From positions 1-24,882 of the forward strand of contig CAJMNM010000038.1 of NCBI GenBank assembly GCA_905214795.1: a stretch of 24,882 nucleotides of DNA, read 5' to 3'. Positions 15,859 to 22,999 of this stretch are shown here, one piece after another. A program made the translations under genes and the position numbers. The notes under the pieces were generated by a model that worked only from the letters and a program-made list of their open reading frames with translations, was not told where the DNA came from and ran no database searches. This stretch comes from an uncultured bacterium. GTDB lineage: Bacteria; Bacteroidota; Bacteroidia; Bacteroidales; Bacteroidaceae. Position 1 is the first letter of the stretch. Each line of letters starts with the position of its first letter.

Positions 15859-18624
15859 ATGTATAATATTGCAAAAATGAAAAGGCATTTAGTCTTTGTT
15901 ATAACGTGTGGGTTGTATGTTACTCCTGGTCTTATGGCGCAAAACGTGCAGATGGAGCAGACACATCCCCGTATTGTCACAACGTTGGCTGATAAAAAAG
16001 AAACGCTTGATTTGATTGCAACTCACGATTGGGCGAAAAAAGTCGTAGATAATCTTAGAAAGAATCTGTCACCATATGAGGATGAGTCTTCTGATTATTT
16101 AAGTTCACGCCTATATATGAACTGGAAGACTAAAGCAAAAGAAGTCTTTATTAAAGGTGAATACTTTAGTCACAATGGAGAGGATGCTGCACCTGTTCCT
16201 ACTGTGATGTTCAGTGGCGCACGGTCTCATGCCACCAACTACGCCCGACCTTCTATTGAAGACAGATTACCATATGCGGATGAGACAAAGGGGGTATATA
16301 TGCATAATAAGACTTTACCCGGAAATCCTTTGGAGTGGATTCATCCCAGTAAGGCAGGTACTCAGATAGAGAGTGGTAATTGTGATATCATGAATAAAGC
16401 ACGTGATGCGGCTTTTCTTTGGTGGTTGACGGGAGAAGAGAAATACGGACGCATGGCTGCCAGCGTGTTGGATACTTATCTTAGCGGTATTTATTATCGT
16501 GATGTGCCGTATGATTTGAATCACGGTCATCAGCAGACACTGGTTGGTATGACTTCATTTGAAGTCATACATGATGGTATTGTAAGTTCGCTTACGGTTT
16601 GTTATGATTTCTTGTATGATTATCTGGCAGAACATTATGCAGATAAAATGTCTGTTTATAGCGGTGCTCTGAAAAAGATAGCCGATGTGATTGCCTTGCA
16701 TGGAGTGCCTCATAATAATTGGGATATAATTCAGGCTCGTTTTATTTTTGACATTGCGCTTGTTCTTGAAGATGATGAGGATTATGTTGACCGCAAAGGC
16801 CGTCAACATTATATCAATGTTGTGGTGAATGACAGTACATTGAGACAGTGGAGCCTTAAAACATTAGCCGGATATGGATTTGACGAGCAAACCGGTATAT
16901 GGGGAGAATGTCCGGGGTATAGTTGCAATGTGGTGAATGATTATGCCGACTTTGCTCTTCTTTTTGACAAATATTTCAGCCGTGATTTGGTGACGGAGAT
17001 TCCTGTTATAGAAAAGGCGGTAGCGGCTACTCCGCAGTATTGTTTCCCGAACGGTAAGATTGTCGGCTTTGGTGATACACATCCATCTCTGTTGCGGACC
17101 AGTTATTTTGCCAGTCTTATTAAAAATGCGCAAAAGTACGGGAAACGAAAACAGGAAGAGAAGTTTACGGCCATGTGGCGTTGTTTTGAACCGGAATCGG
17201 TAGCCAAATCATCCGCTTCGCCGTCAACAGGCGGTAATCTGTTGAATCTTTATCCTCAAGAAAAACTTACTATTGATACGACAATAGCTGCAGGGTGTAT
17301 AGAACGGTATGTCAGTCCTACGTTCTATGCGCCGAATGTCAGCTGGGTGGTTCAGCGTAATGGTATGGATGCCGGTAATAGTTTGATGTATTCGCTCAAC
17401 GGTAGTGAAGGAAATCATCAGCATGCTAATGGACTTTCCGTGGAGTTTTATGGTAAAGGAGTTACTTTGGCTCCTGATGCAGGAATAGGGCAGACGTTGT
17501 ATTCTGGTTTAGATTATTTGGAATATTATAGTCAGTTCCCGAGTCACAATACGGTATGTGTTGATGGAGTATCCAGTTATCCGGTGATGAAAAGCAATCA
17601 TCCGGTGACACTCCAGAATTGTTATCCGTCTGCTACAACAGCAGAGCAACGTAATCTGTTGTCTGATGATTATTATAAGGAAGTTTGCTATACTGAGACC
17701 TATTTCCGTGAACCGGAAACAAGAGCCGACCAAACCCGTTTGCTGAGTATTGTAAATACAGAAAACGGTAAAGGTTATTATGTTGATATTTTTAGAAGTC
17801 GTAAGGAATTGGGTGGGGATAAGATGCATGATTATTTTTACCATAACTTAGGACAGGAGATGAAACTGACTGCAACTGATGGGACGGCGCTTGATTTTCG
17901 TCCGTCAGAAGAATTAAGTTTTGCCGGTGCACATTTATATGCATATTCATACATTTATAATCAGCAGGTGGTGGAAACTGATAAGGATATCAAAGCTCAG
18001 TTTACTATTCATCCCGATAACGGTGGGGCTGATATTTATATGACTATGTGGCAGCAAGGAATGAAGAATCGCAAGATATTTCAGGCGCTCAGTCCCGAGA
18101 CAGAAGGATTGAGTCGTGACCGTACGATGCCTTATAAAATAGCAGGTTCGCCAACACTTACATATGTCGCACGTCAGTATGGCGAGGCTTGGACGAAACC
18201 ATTTGTGTCTGTTTTCGAACCTTCTTCGTCAGAAGATGAAGGGGCAATTTCTAATGTATCATTTTTCACTCCATCAGAGAAAAATGATGAGACTGTCGGT
18301 ATTGAAGTGACATTAAAGTCCGGGCGTAAGGACTATATATTCTCTGCGACAAAATCTGCAATACCAATGTCGGCTAATAATATGACTCTTAGTGCCGGTT
18401 ATGCTTGTATCAGTATGGAGTCGGATATTCCGGTCCGGATTTTTTTATCTAATGCAACGGCTTTCCGTATGGGGCGCTGGCGTATGGAATCGAAGATACC
18501 TGCAGATGTCTCACTGATGTTAAGTAATGGTGAGTGGTATTATACAGCCAGTCAACCATGCAAGTTGACTGTTGATGGAAAATCCCGTAAGGTAGAGAGG
18601 TCTGCAAAACCGGTAAAGTGGTGA
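15859..18624 (+). CDS. Heparinase II/III-like polysaccharide lyase, secreted
   Basis: This 921-residue protein has a signal peptide (MKRHLVFVITCGLYVTPGLMAQ, starting at the second ATG). An N-terminal alpha/alpha-barrel covers about 35-450 and a C-terminal beta-sandwich about 470-910, the layout of heparinase II/III-fold lyases. Candidate active-site motifs are NHGHQQT at 221-227, HNNWDIIQARF around 291-301, and the family-defining GNHQHANGLSVEFYGKGVTL starting at G518 with H520 and H522. SQFPSHNTVCVDG follows. Such lyases cleave uronate-containing polysaccharides (heparan, hyaluronan, alginate, ulvan); the substrate is not resolved. There are no SusC/SusD, sulfatase or hydrolase genes alongside, so it is not in a visible polysaccharide-utilization locus. 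I use the ATG at 15859, preceded by AAGGAAAAG; starting at 15877 instead changes only 6 residues. Confidence 0.85.
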   Translation: MYNIAKMKRHLVFVITCGLYVTPGLMAQNVQMEQTHPRIVTTLADKKETLDLIATHDWAKKVVDNLRKNLSPYEDESSDYLSSRLYMNWKTKAKEVFIKGEYFSHNGEDAAPVPTVMFSGARSHATNYARPSIEDRLPYADETKGVYMHNKTLPGNPLEWIHPSKAGTQIESGNCDIMNKARDAAFLWWLTGEEKYGRMAASVLDTYLSGIYYRDVPYDLNHGHQQTLVGMTSFEVIHDGIVSSLTVCYDFLYDYLAEHYADKMSVYSGALKKIADVIALHGVPHNNWDIIQARFIFDIALVLEDDEDYVDRKGRQHYINVVVNDSTLRQWSLKTLAGYGFDEQTGIWGECPGYSCNVVNDYADFALLFDKYFSRDLVTEIPVIEKAVAATPQYCFPNGKIVGFGDTHPSLLRTSYFASLIKNAQKYGKRKQEEKFTAMWRCFEPESVAKSSASPSTGGNLLNLYPQEKLTIDTTIAAGCIERYVSPTFYAPNVSWVVQRNGMDAGNSLMYSLNGSEGNHQHANGLSVEFYGKGVTLAPDAGIGQTLYSGLDYLEYYSQFPSHNTVCVDGVSSYPVMKSNHPVTLQNCYPSATTAEQRNLLSDDYYKEVCYTETYFREPETRADQTRLLSIVNTENGKGYYVDIFRSRKELGGDKMHDYFYHNLGQEMKLTATDGTALDFRPSEELSFAGAHLYAYSYIYNQQVVETDKDIKAQFTIHPDNGGADIYMTMWQQGMKNRKIFQALSPETEGLSRDRTMPYKIAGSPTLTYVARQYGEAWTKPFVSVFEPSSSEDEGAISNVSFFTPSEKNDETVGIEVTLKSGRKDYIFSATKSAIPMSANNMTLSAGYACISMESDIPVRIFLSNATAFRMGRWRMESKIPADVSLMLSNGEWYYTASQPCKLTVDGKSRKVERSAKPVKW

Positions 18625-18707
18625 AGCCTTCATAAATGATATATGATTTACGGGTAAAATAATATAATATTTTTCCGTTCTTCAATTTTATTAGGATAAA
18701 ATACTGT

Positions 18708-18748
18708 CCGCCATGATCAGCTTGGGTTGAGTAATGGCGGCTTTTTTA
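18708..18748 (+). terminator. Intrinsic terminator after the lyase gene
   Basis: CCGCCAT (18708-18714) pairs with ATGGCGG (18734-18740), followed by CTTTTTT. It closes the ordinary chromosomal part of the window before the repeat-rich accessory region. Confidence 0.85.
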
Positions 18749-18816
18749 TATTTATATACGTGGTCTTGACAACGGTTTATGAATAGACAGATGTGAGGTT
18801 GAAGAATAAATGTATG

Positions 18817-18848
18817 TAACGTGAAATAAGAACAAATATATTTTACTG
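18817..18848 (-). repeat. Repeat copy A (inverted, with 6-nt deletion)
   Basis: On the minus strand this reads CAGTAAAATATATTTGTTCT, then TATTTC, then ACGTTA. It matches positions 22936-22973 exactly for 25-26 nt plus the terminal CACGTTA, except that six bases (GAACTC) are missing. With copy B it forms an 86-bp imperfect palindrome (18817-18902) ending in TAACGTG and CACGTTA, like a tiny MITE or a degenerate terminal-repeat element. No coding capacity. Confidence 0.75.
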
Positions 18849-18902
18849 CTATGTTATTATTTTTCAATAGATTATATTTATTCTTATATCGAACTCACGT
18901 TA
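18841..18902 (+). repeat. Repeat copy B
   Basis: These 62 nt align without gaps to 22912-22973 with about 50 identities by my hand count. The strongest block is TTCTTATATCGAACTCACGT followed by TA at its right end. It belongs to the same family as copies A, C and D and lies in the 18625-19140 gene-free stretch. That stretch otherwise holds the lyase terminator, the ABC-operon promoter, a palindrome and one arm of the 17-bp inverted repeat. Confidence 0.75.
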
Positions 18903-18988
18903 AAATATATCGTGTATGGTTTAATGCCTAAGATAATGTAGAATCTGATGCGTAATATTATATTTCCGGAATATTTTTGAACTAAATG

Positions 18989-19020
18989 TTTGTAAGTAAT
19001 GAGATTTTTACATACTTTTG
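18989..19020 (+). promoter_or_regulatory. Promoter of the ABC/GntR operon
   Basis: TTTG (18989-18992) and TACTTTTG (19013-19020) are separated by exactly 20 nt. The transcription start is predicted near 19027, giving a leader of about 115 nt that contains a palindrome and the left arm of a long inverted repeat. Confidence 0.8.
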
Positions 19021-19045
19021 TACTGTATTATAGAAGTAGTACAGT
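19019..19045 (+). promoter_or_regulatory. Candidate operator palindrome for the GntR regulator
   Basis: TGTACT (19019-19024) and AGTACA (19038-19043) form a perfect inverted repeat with 13-nt spacing. ACTGTA (19022-19027) and TACAGT (19040-19045) form another. They overlap the -7 box and the predicted transcription start, an ideal place for a repressor. YtrA-type GntR proteins usually bind palindromes in their own operon promoters, so autoregulation by the product of 20794-21186 is the natural inference. Confidence 0.5.
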
Positions 19046-19055
19046 GCGACAAACT
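19045..19055 (+). repeat. 11-nt element TGCGACAAACT, inverted copy at 21599-21609
   Basis: TGCGACAAACT here recurs as its reverse complement at 21599-21609. At the right-hand site this sequence overlaps the 17-bp repeat by TGCGAC, so the right-hand site is contiguous. On the left the two pieces are separated by 28 nt and in the opposite order. Confidence 0.6.
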
Positions 19056-19083
19056 TTTGTCCTTGTCTGACGAAGTATGACAG

Positions 19084-19100
19084 CGGGAACTGCATGCGAC
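19084..19100 (+). repeat. Left arm of 17-bp inverted repeat bracketing the ABC operon
   Basis: CGGGAACTGCATGCGAC matches the reverse complement of 21604-21620 exactly. It lies in the operon's leader, between promoter and first ATG. GCATGC within it is itself palindromic. Confidence 0.85.
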
Positions 19101-19140
19101 GACCACAAAGGTCAATAGGAAGACAAAATAGAGTTAATAT

Positions 19141-19977
19141 ATGATTGAAATGAATGATTTGTATGCAGGATATGGTCGAAATCATGCCGTCCTGCGCGGT
19201 CTCAACGGCACGATTGCCGAAGGCCATATCTATGGACTGCTAGGTGCTAACGGCAGTGGTAAGACCACGCTCATGAAGACTTGGGCTGGAGCTTTACATC
19301 CCATATCGGGCAGTGTTGACGTATTCGGAAACCGTCCTGAGGATCGCAAGGTTGATTTTTTGGCTTCGACCGTTTTTATGCCAGACGAGATGTCGTTCCC
19401 GCGGCTCTCGGTGGCAGCTTTTGAGAAAATATACGGGCGATTCTATCCTAAGTTTTCGCATGAGGAGTTTAGCTACTATCTAAATATGTTGAGATTTAGT
19501 TTCGATGTGCGGCTCGACCATCTCTCGACGGGTAACCGCAAGAAATTTTTCGCTGCTTTTGCTATGGCGTGCAATCCCTCATTGCTGTTAATGGACGAAC
19601 CGACTAACGGTCTAGATATAGAATCAAAGAAAGCATTCCGCCATATTCTTACTGAATTTGATACAACGAATCGTGTGATAGTCATTTCAACACATCAGGT
19701 GGCAGACTTAAACAACCTGCTATCAGCTATAGTGCTGGTACGCGACGGCGGTATCGCCTTAAATGCTACTTTCGATAAGATTTCCGAAAAATTGAATTTT
19801 GGAGGTATCTTGGCTACGGATGCCCTTTATTCCGATGGCCTACGGTCGATAAGCCTCAATAATAACGGCAAATATACAGACGTGGATATCGAATCGCTCT
19901 ATCATGCAATACAAGAAAGTGAGTGTGTACGTTCATTTATCGCAGAAAACTTTGCAGGAAAGGAGGAAACATGTTGA
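19141..19977 (+). CDS. ABC transporter ATP-binding protein
   Basis: This 278-residue cytoplasmic ATPase would energise the permease encoded next to it. Walker A is GANGSGKT at 35-42, the signature LSTGN is at 128-132 (an LSGGQ variant), Walker B LLLMDEPTNGLD is at 148-159 with catalytic E153, and the switch histidine is H185 in STHQ. The Q-loop region reads FMPDE (79-83) and lacks the usual glutamine. The ABC-2 type context and the YtrA-type regulator nearby suggest an exporter or antibiotic/envelope-stress system. The stop codon overlaps the next gene by 7 nt, and AGGAGG just before that ATG supports coupled translation. Arginine codon use (more CGC, CGG) looks different from upstream genes, but this was not quantified. 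Confidence 0.9.
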   Translation: MIEMNDLYAGYGRNHAVLRGLNGTIAEGHIYGLLGANGSGKTTLMKTWAGALHPISGSVDVFGNRPEDRKVDFLASTVFMPDEMSFPRLSVAAFEKIYGRFYPKFSHEEFSYYLNMLRFSFDVRLDHLSTGNRKKFFAAFAMACNPSLLLMDEPTNGLDIESKKAFRHILTEFDTTNRVIVISTHQVADLNNLLSAIVLVRDGGIALNATFDKISEKLNFGGILATDALYSDGLRSISLNNNGKYTDVDIESLYHAIQESECVRSFIAENFAGKEETC

Positions 19978-20792
19978 GAGACATTATATCTTTGGCGGTT
20001 CGCCATTGGCGTGAAAATTGGTTGCGTGAGACGCTTTGTCTGTTGATTGTGGCTGCCGTGTCAGCAATACTGTATGCAGGAAATGTTTCTGACATTAGGA
20101 CGGTATCGGAATCGCGCATCGTGATGCAGTTGAGTAATTTGAGGAACGGAATTATCTTGTGGTGGATTATAGCAACAGCAGTCTATACTCTATTTACTGC
20201 ATTCCATGGATATAGCAATATACATCGTTGCTATGCAACATTACTGTTACCAACGTGCCGCAAGGCAAAGTATGCGTGGGAGTTGCTACGTACAATAGTT
20301 ATATTCCCATTGGCGACATTGGTGTTGATATGGGGTATAGACACATTGGCGATCAAGTATATGGTGCATGTACGACCCATGCTGACGGATATTTTTGGAG
20401 ATACAGGTTCGCTATGGGATATTATCATTGCTACTGGCGAGCCGCTCAATTATATACCTTGTATTATCTATCTTGTTGTGTGGTTTAATTCGGTGGCTAT
20501 GCTTGTGCGGTCAGGGCTTCGTCCTACGGTAGCAACGGCAACAGTTATAGCAGCGTTAGCTATGGTGCTGACGTTTCCATGGTTGTCGGAGCGTGCGATA
20601 CTCTATCCATTCATATGGGTAGACATAGAGCGTGCCTTCCCTATTGGGAGTGGCTTTCCAGTGGAATTGTGGATGCCGATGTCGTGGTGCTCACGCATGA
20701 CTGGATATGTGATATGTTATGTATGGTACGCAGCACTGCCGTTGGCGGTGTATGTGTTGTCTTATCTTAAATTCAAAGAGAGGGAGATATAA
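19971..20792 (+). CDS. ABC transporter permease-like membrane protein
   Basis: This 273-residue protein has about six hydrophobic segments: LCLLIVAAVSAILYAG, IILWWIIATAVYTLFTAF, TIVIFPLATLVLIWGI, YIPCIIYLVVWFNSVAMLV, ATVIAALAMVLTFPWL and YVICYVWYAALPLAVYVLSYL. It resembles permease subunits of ABC-2-like systems by size, topology and gene order, although no sharp motif identifies the family. The ORF extends upstream to 19923, but the ATG at 19971 follows an AGGAGG and the ABC ATPase stop, so it is the clear start. It is followed one base after its stop by the GntR gene. Substrate unknown. Confidence 0.8.
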   Translation: MLRDIISLAVRHWRENWLRETLCLLIVAAVSAILYAGNVSDIRTVSESRIVMQLSNLRNGIILWWIIATAVYTLFTAFHGYSNIHRCYATLLLPTCRKAKYAWELLRTIVIFPLATLVLIWGIDTLAIKYMVHVRPMLTDIFGDTGSLWDIIIATGEPLNYIPCIIYLVVWFNSVAMLVRSGLRPTVATATVIAALAMVLTFPWLSERAILYPFIWVDIERAFPIGSGFPVELWMPMSWCSRMTGYVICYVWYAALPLAVYVLSYLKFKEREI

Positions 20793-20793
20793 A

Positions 20794-21186
20794 GTGAATT
20801 TTTCAGACAACAAACCCGTATTCCTACAGATCAAGGACTGGATTGAGGATCATATTCTGCGTGGAGAGTGGAGTGCTGATATGCAGTTACCCTCTGTACG
20901 CGAGTTGAGCGTACTGTTTGGTGTAAATGCCAATACAGTAGTGCGTACTTATGAGCGTATGCTCTTCGACGGTTCAGTACGCAGCGTGCGTGGTGTAGGT
21001 TTCTTCGTTGCAGAGGATGCTCGTGATATGATCGTAGCACGTCGCCGAAAGGAGTTCTACTCGGAAACGCTGCCTGCATTCGTTGAACAGATGGAACTTC
21101 TGGGGATTGGTATGCAGGAGGTGGAACGGGCATATGATAAAAATATTAAAAACGATAATAATAATGACACACAGAACAAGCAATAA
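20794..21186 (+). CDS. GntR-family regulator, YtrA subfamily
   Basis: This 130-residue DNA-binding protein has an N-terminal winged helix-turn-helix at about residues 5-75: PVFLQIKDWIEDHILRGEW, LPSVRELSVLFGVNANTVVR, TYERMLFDGSVRSVRGVGFF. There is only a short helical C-terminus, the size and layout of the YtrA subfamily. That subfamily typically controls an adjacent ABC transporter operon. The start is GTG at 20794, one base after the permease stop, with AGGGAG at 20781-20786 as ribosome-binding site. The open frame goes back to 20719 but would overlap the permease. It is unusual in being third in the operon instead of first. Candidate operator: the palindrome at 19019-19045. Confidence 0.88.
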   Translation: MNFSDNKPVFLQIKDWIEDHILRGEWSADMQLPSVRELSVLFGVNANTVVRTYERMLFDGSVRSVRGVGFFVAEDARDMIVARRRKEFYSETLPAFVEQMELLGIGMQEVERAYDKNIKNDNNNDTQNKQ

Positions 21187-21553
21187 ATTCGCATTGGCAG
21201 TCGTAGCTGTCTTCGTACTGTTACCAGCGCTTTCATTCACAATGAACAGCGTGCGTGCAAAGAGATATGTCGATGATATGATACCACTCATACGACGAAT
21301 ATCAGATAATGACATACATGTAGTGGAACTCTATGGACGCAAAGCGTCAGAGGGAATGCTCTACGTTCAAAATGCGTGGCGTACACTGAATCATATTGAT
21401 TTGAATGTTATGCCTAAGGATATGTCAATCGTTGGCGACACGCTTCGCGTTGTACTTGATGATGAGAGCGAAGTATATCAAGGTCGCATAATACTCGCCA
21501 ATCTACAATGCGTAATCCGTAACGGTAAGGTAACTATGTTACGCCAACACTGA
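21164..21553 (+). CDS. Small membrane-anchored or exported protein of unknown function
   Basis: I do not recognise a family. This 129-residue protein has an N-terminal hydrophobic stretch (FALAVVAVFVLLPALSF, residues 9-25) acting as signal anchor. An approximately 100-residue polar domain with probable beta-strands follows (GDTLRVVLDDESEVYQGRII, NLQCVIRNGKVTML). That domain is vaguely like the repeated-strand domains of DUF2807-type envelope proteins. The ATG at 21164 overlaps the end of the GntR gene by 23 nt, so translation is probably coupled; the frame is open back to 21083 but without a better start. As the last gene of an ABC/GntR operon, it may be an extracytoplasmic accessory or sensor for the transporter. 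Confidence 0.65.
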   Translation: MTHRTSNKFALAVVAVFVLLPALSFTMNSVRAKRYVDDMIPLIRRISDNDIHVVELYGRKASEGMLYVQNAWRTLNHIDLNVMPKDMSIVGDTLRVVLDDESEVYQGRIILANLQCVIRNGKVTMLRQH

Positions 21554-21598
21554 CGTTTCAGTATCCGTTTTTTTACAAACTTCTTTCTGTTGCCCTGT

Positions 21599-21609
21599 AG
21601 TTTGTCGCA
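21599..21609 (-). repeat. Inverted copy of TGCGACAAACT
   Basis: The reverse complement of 19045-19055 lies directly next to and overlapping the 17-bp right arm. AGTTTGT here (21599-21605) also pairs with ACAAACT at 21575-21581 in a weak 7-bp hairpin downstream of the operon. Confidence 0.6.
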
Positions 21610-21620
21610 TGCAGTTCCCG
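21604..21620 (-). repeat. Right arm of 17-bp inverted repeat bracketing the ABC operon
   Basis: This is the exact reverse complement of 19084-19100, 50 nt after the last operon gene and 54 nt before the M28 peptidase gene. The two arms enclose 2.5 kb holding exactly the four operon genes. Confidence 0.85.
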
Positions 21621-21674
21621 TTTTTGCCTGTACAGAATGCAATTAGGAATTAAAAATGTAAAAACAAATCGGAT

Positions 21675-22691
21675 ATGAATACTTTTAAAATTTTGCGAAA
21701 CTTATGTAGTTCGCTTGTCGTTCCAGCGGTGTTGACCGTTCTCTGGATAGTTGTGCCTATGGGATGCAGTCGTTCGACACCACCCTCAATGAAGTGTGAT
21801 CCCAATGTATTATATGCTATAATTGAAACGCTTTGCTCCGACTCTTTGGGAGGTCGCCGTGCTGGTAGTGGCAATGATTTGCGTGCAGCACATTTTCTAG
21901 CAACTGAGTTGAATACTATTGGTTGTGTACCTCTGTGGAATGAGGCTTTGGTGCCGTTCAGCATTGATGGTGCAGCTAAACGTAATGGTATGGAGAGAGT
22001 GTTGGCTGGTGAGTGGTACGACAGTTCGTTTAATGTAGTGATGACTATACAGAGCCGCTATCCCGATGCAGAGAAAGTGATACTCGGAGCACATTACGAC
22101 CATTTAGGACTCTTCAAAGCTAATAAAGGCATAAGACATGCTGCAGGAGATATGTTGTACGGTGCCAACGATAACGCTTCGGGTTCGGCTGCAGTGGTAG
22201 AGATAGCTCGTTGTCTGCAACCATATGCCGACGATTTCAAGCATGATCTCGTTATTGCACTCTTCGGTGCCGAAGAAATGGGATTAATCGGATCGCGACA
22301 TTTGGAACGTATGTTGCGCGACAGTATGGTTGTGGTGGGACATATGGTAAATCTTGAGATGCTTGGACGTATGCGTGGTGATACACTTCTCTTGCAAGGA
22401 GAGATGTTATCGCCATTGAGTAGTGTCGTGGATGCTACAGTTAATTCAGACTCGCTTCATATAGAGTTGTCAAAAAAGTTTTCGGTAGGCTCGGATCATT
22501 TTGCCTTCTCCTCGAAGATGATTCCCGTCTCGTTCTTTGTCACTACGGATGGCTCTACTTTACACACCGTGAACGATACACCCGAAAGTCTTGATATGGA
22601 AAGTATGGAGCGTGCTGTAAATTATATCACCCGTTATGTCTATACACTGCTAACCTCGGATCAACTGCCAAAACTACGTGATAATATTTAA
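21675..22691 (+). CDS. M28-family zinc metallopeptidase (aminopeptidase-like), exported
   Basis: This 338-residue protein has an N-terminal export signal (about 1-31). Cysteine C31 in VVPMGCS could be a lipoprotein cysteine, but the lipobox is non-canonical. The M28 domain covers about 45-330 with all expected metal and catalytic residues: H140 (GAHYDHLG), D166 (GANDNASG), E200 and E201 (FGAEEMGLIGSRH), E228 (VNLEMLGR) and H297 (TLHTVNDTPE). M28 enzymes remove N-terminal residues from peptides using two zinc ions. It lies between the ABC operon and the RiPP gene and ends in its own terminator. No strong promoter is visible in the 121-nt gap before it, so read-through from the ABC operon is possible. 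A role in trimming exported peptides is inference. Confidence 0.9.
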   Translation: MNTFKILRNLCSSLVVPAVLTVLWIVVPMGCSRSTPPSMKCDPNVLYAIIETLCSDSLGGRRAGSGNDLRAAHFLATELNTIGCVPLWNEALVPFSIDGAAKRNGMERVLAGEWYDSSFNVVMTIQSRYPDAEKVILGAHYDHLGLFKANKGIRHAAGDMLYGANDNASGSAAVVEIARCLQPYADDFKHDLVIALFGAEEMGLIGSRHLERMLRDSMVVVGHMVNLEMLGRMRGDTLLLQGEMLSPLSSVVDATVNSDSLHIELSKKFSVGSDHFAFSSKMIPVSFFVTTDGSTLHTVNDTPESLDMESMERAVNYITRYVYTLLTSDQLPKLRDNI

Positions 22692-22698
22692 TCAATGA

Positions 22699-22738
22699 AA
22701 CCGGTCCAAAAGCATTTTGAGGTCGGTTCCGTTTTTCT
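22699..22738 (+). terminator. Intrinsic terminator after the M28 peptidase gene
   Basis: AACCGGTCCAAAA (22699-22711) pairs with TTTTGAGGTCGGTT (22715-22728) through about 13 pairs, including two G-T wobbles and one bulged A. CCGTTTTT follows. The rest of 22739-22911 shows no gene or recognisable element. Confidence 0.75.
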
Positions 22739-22911
22739 TAAGGGATATTGCAATTTAGGACTCCTATATGCTAAAAGGTCATACTGAACTTCGTTATCCA
22801 GACTAAGACTATTGCTACTGCTCACTTTGCATCCGTCATAAGGGATAGACGAGCGATAAGTGAAAACATATATCTTTTATTTATTATTATTCAACACTAT
22901 AAATTTAATAC

Positions 22912-22973
22912 TTTTATCGCTATGTTGCTAAGTGTCAGTAAAATATATTTGTTCTTATTTCGAACTCACGTTA
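22912..22973 (+). repeat. Repeat copy C (most complete)
   Basis: This copy aligns over 62 nt with copy B and, over its last 38 nt, with the inverted copy A. Its right-hand 19 nt (22955-22973, TTATTTCGAACTCACGTTA) recur exactly in inverted orientation at 24719-24737. It ends 26 nt before the RiPP precursor ATG. Confidence 0.8.
22944..22951 (+). promoter_or_regulatory. -7 box inside repeat C, for the RiPP gene
   Basis: TATATTTG matches TAnnTTTG and lies 48 nt upstream of the ATG, within the repeat. A -33 TTTG is not present; TTG at 22925-22927 is 16 nt away. If used, the transcript would begin with the repeat's conserved end. Confidence 0.45.
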
Positions 22974-22999
22974 GATTATAACATTTAAATTTTTAGGCC

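Noticed and set aside
20228..20488. 86-codon open frame inside the permease gene
   Set aside because: It lies in another frame of a membrane protein with clear start, ribosome-binding site and overlap with its neighbours; composition looks like a shadow.
20831..21315. Two antisense ORFs (100 and 113 codons) across the GntR gene
   Set aside because: They oppose a clear winged-helix gene and show no family features.
21575..21605. Terminator after the ABC operon
   Set aside because: The ACAAACT/AGTTTGT stem is only 7 bp with a 17-nt loop and no following U-tract; read-through into the M28 gene remains possible.
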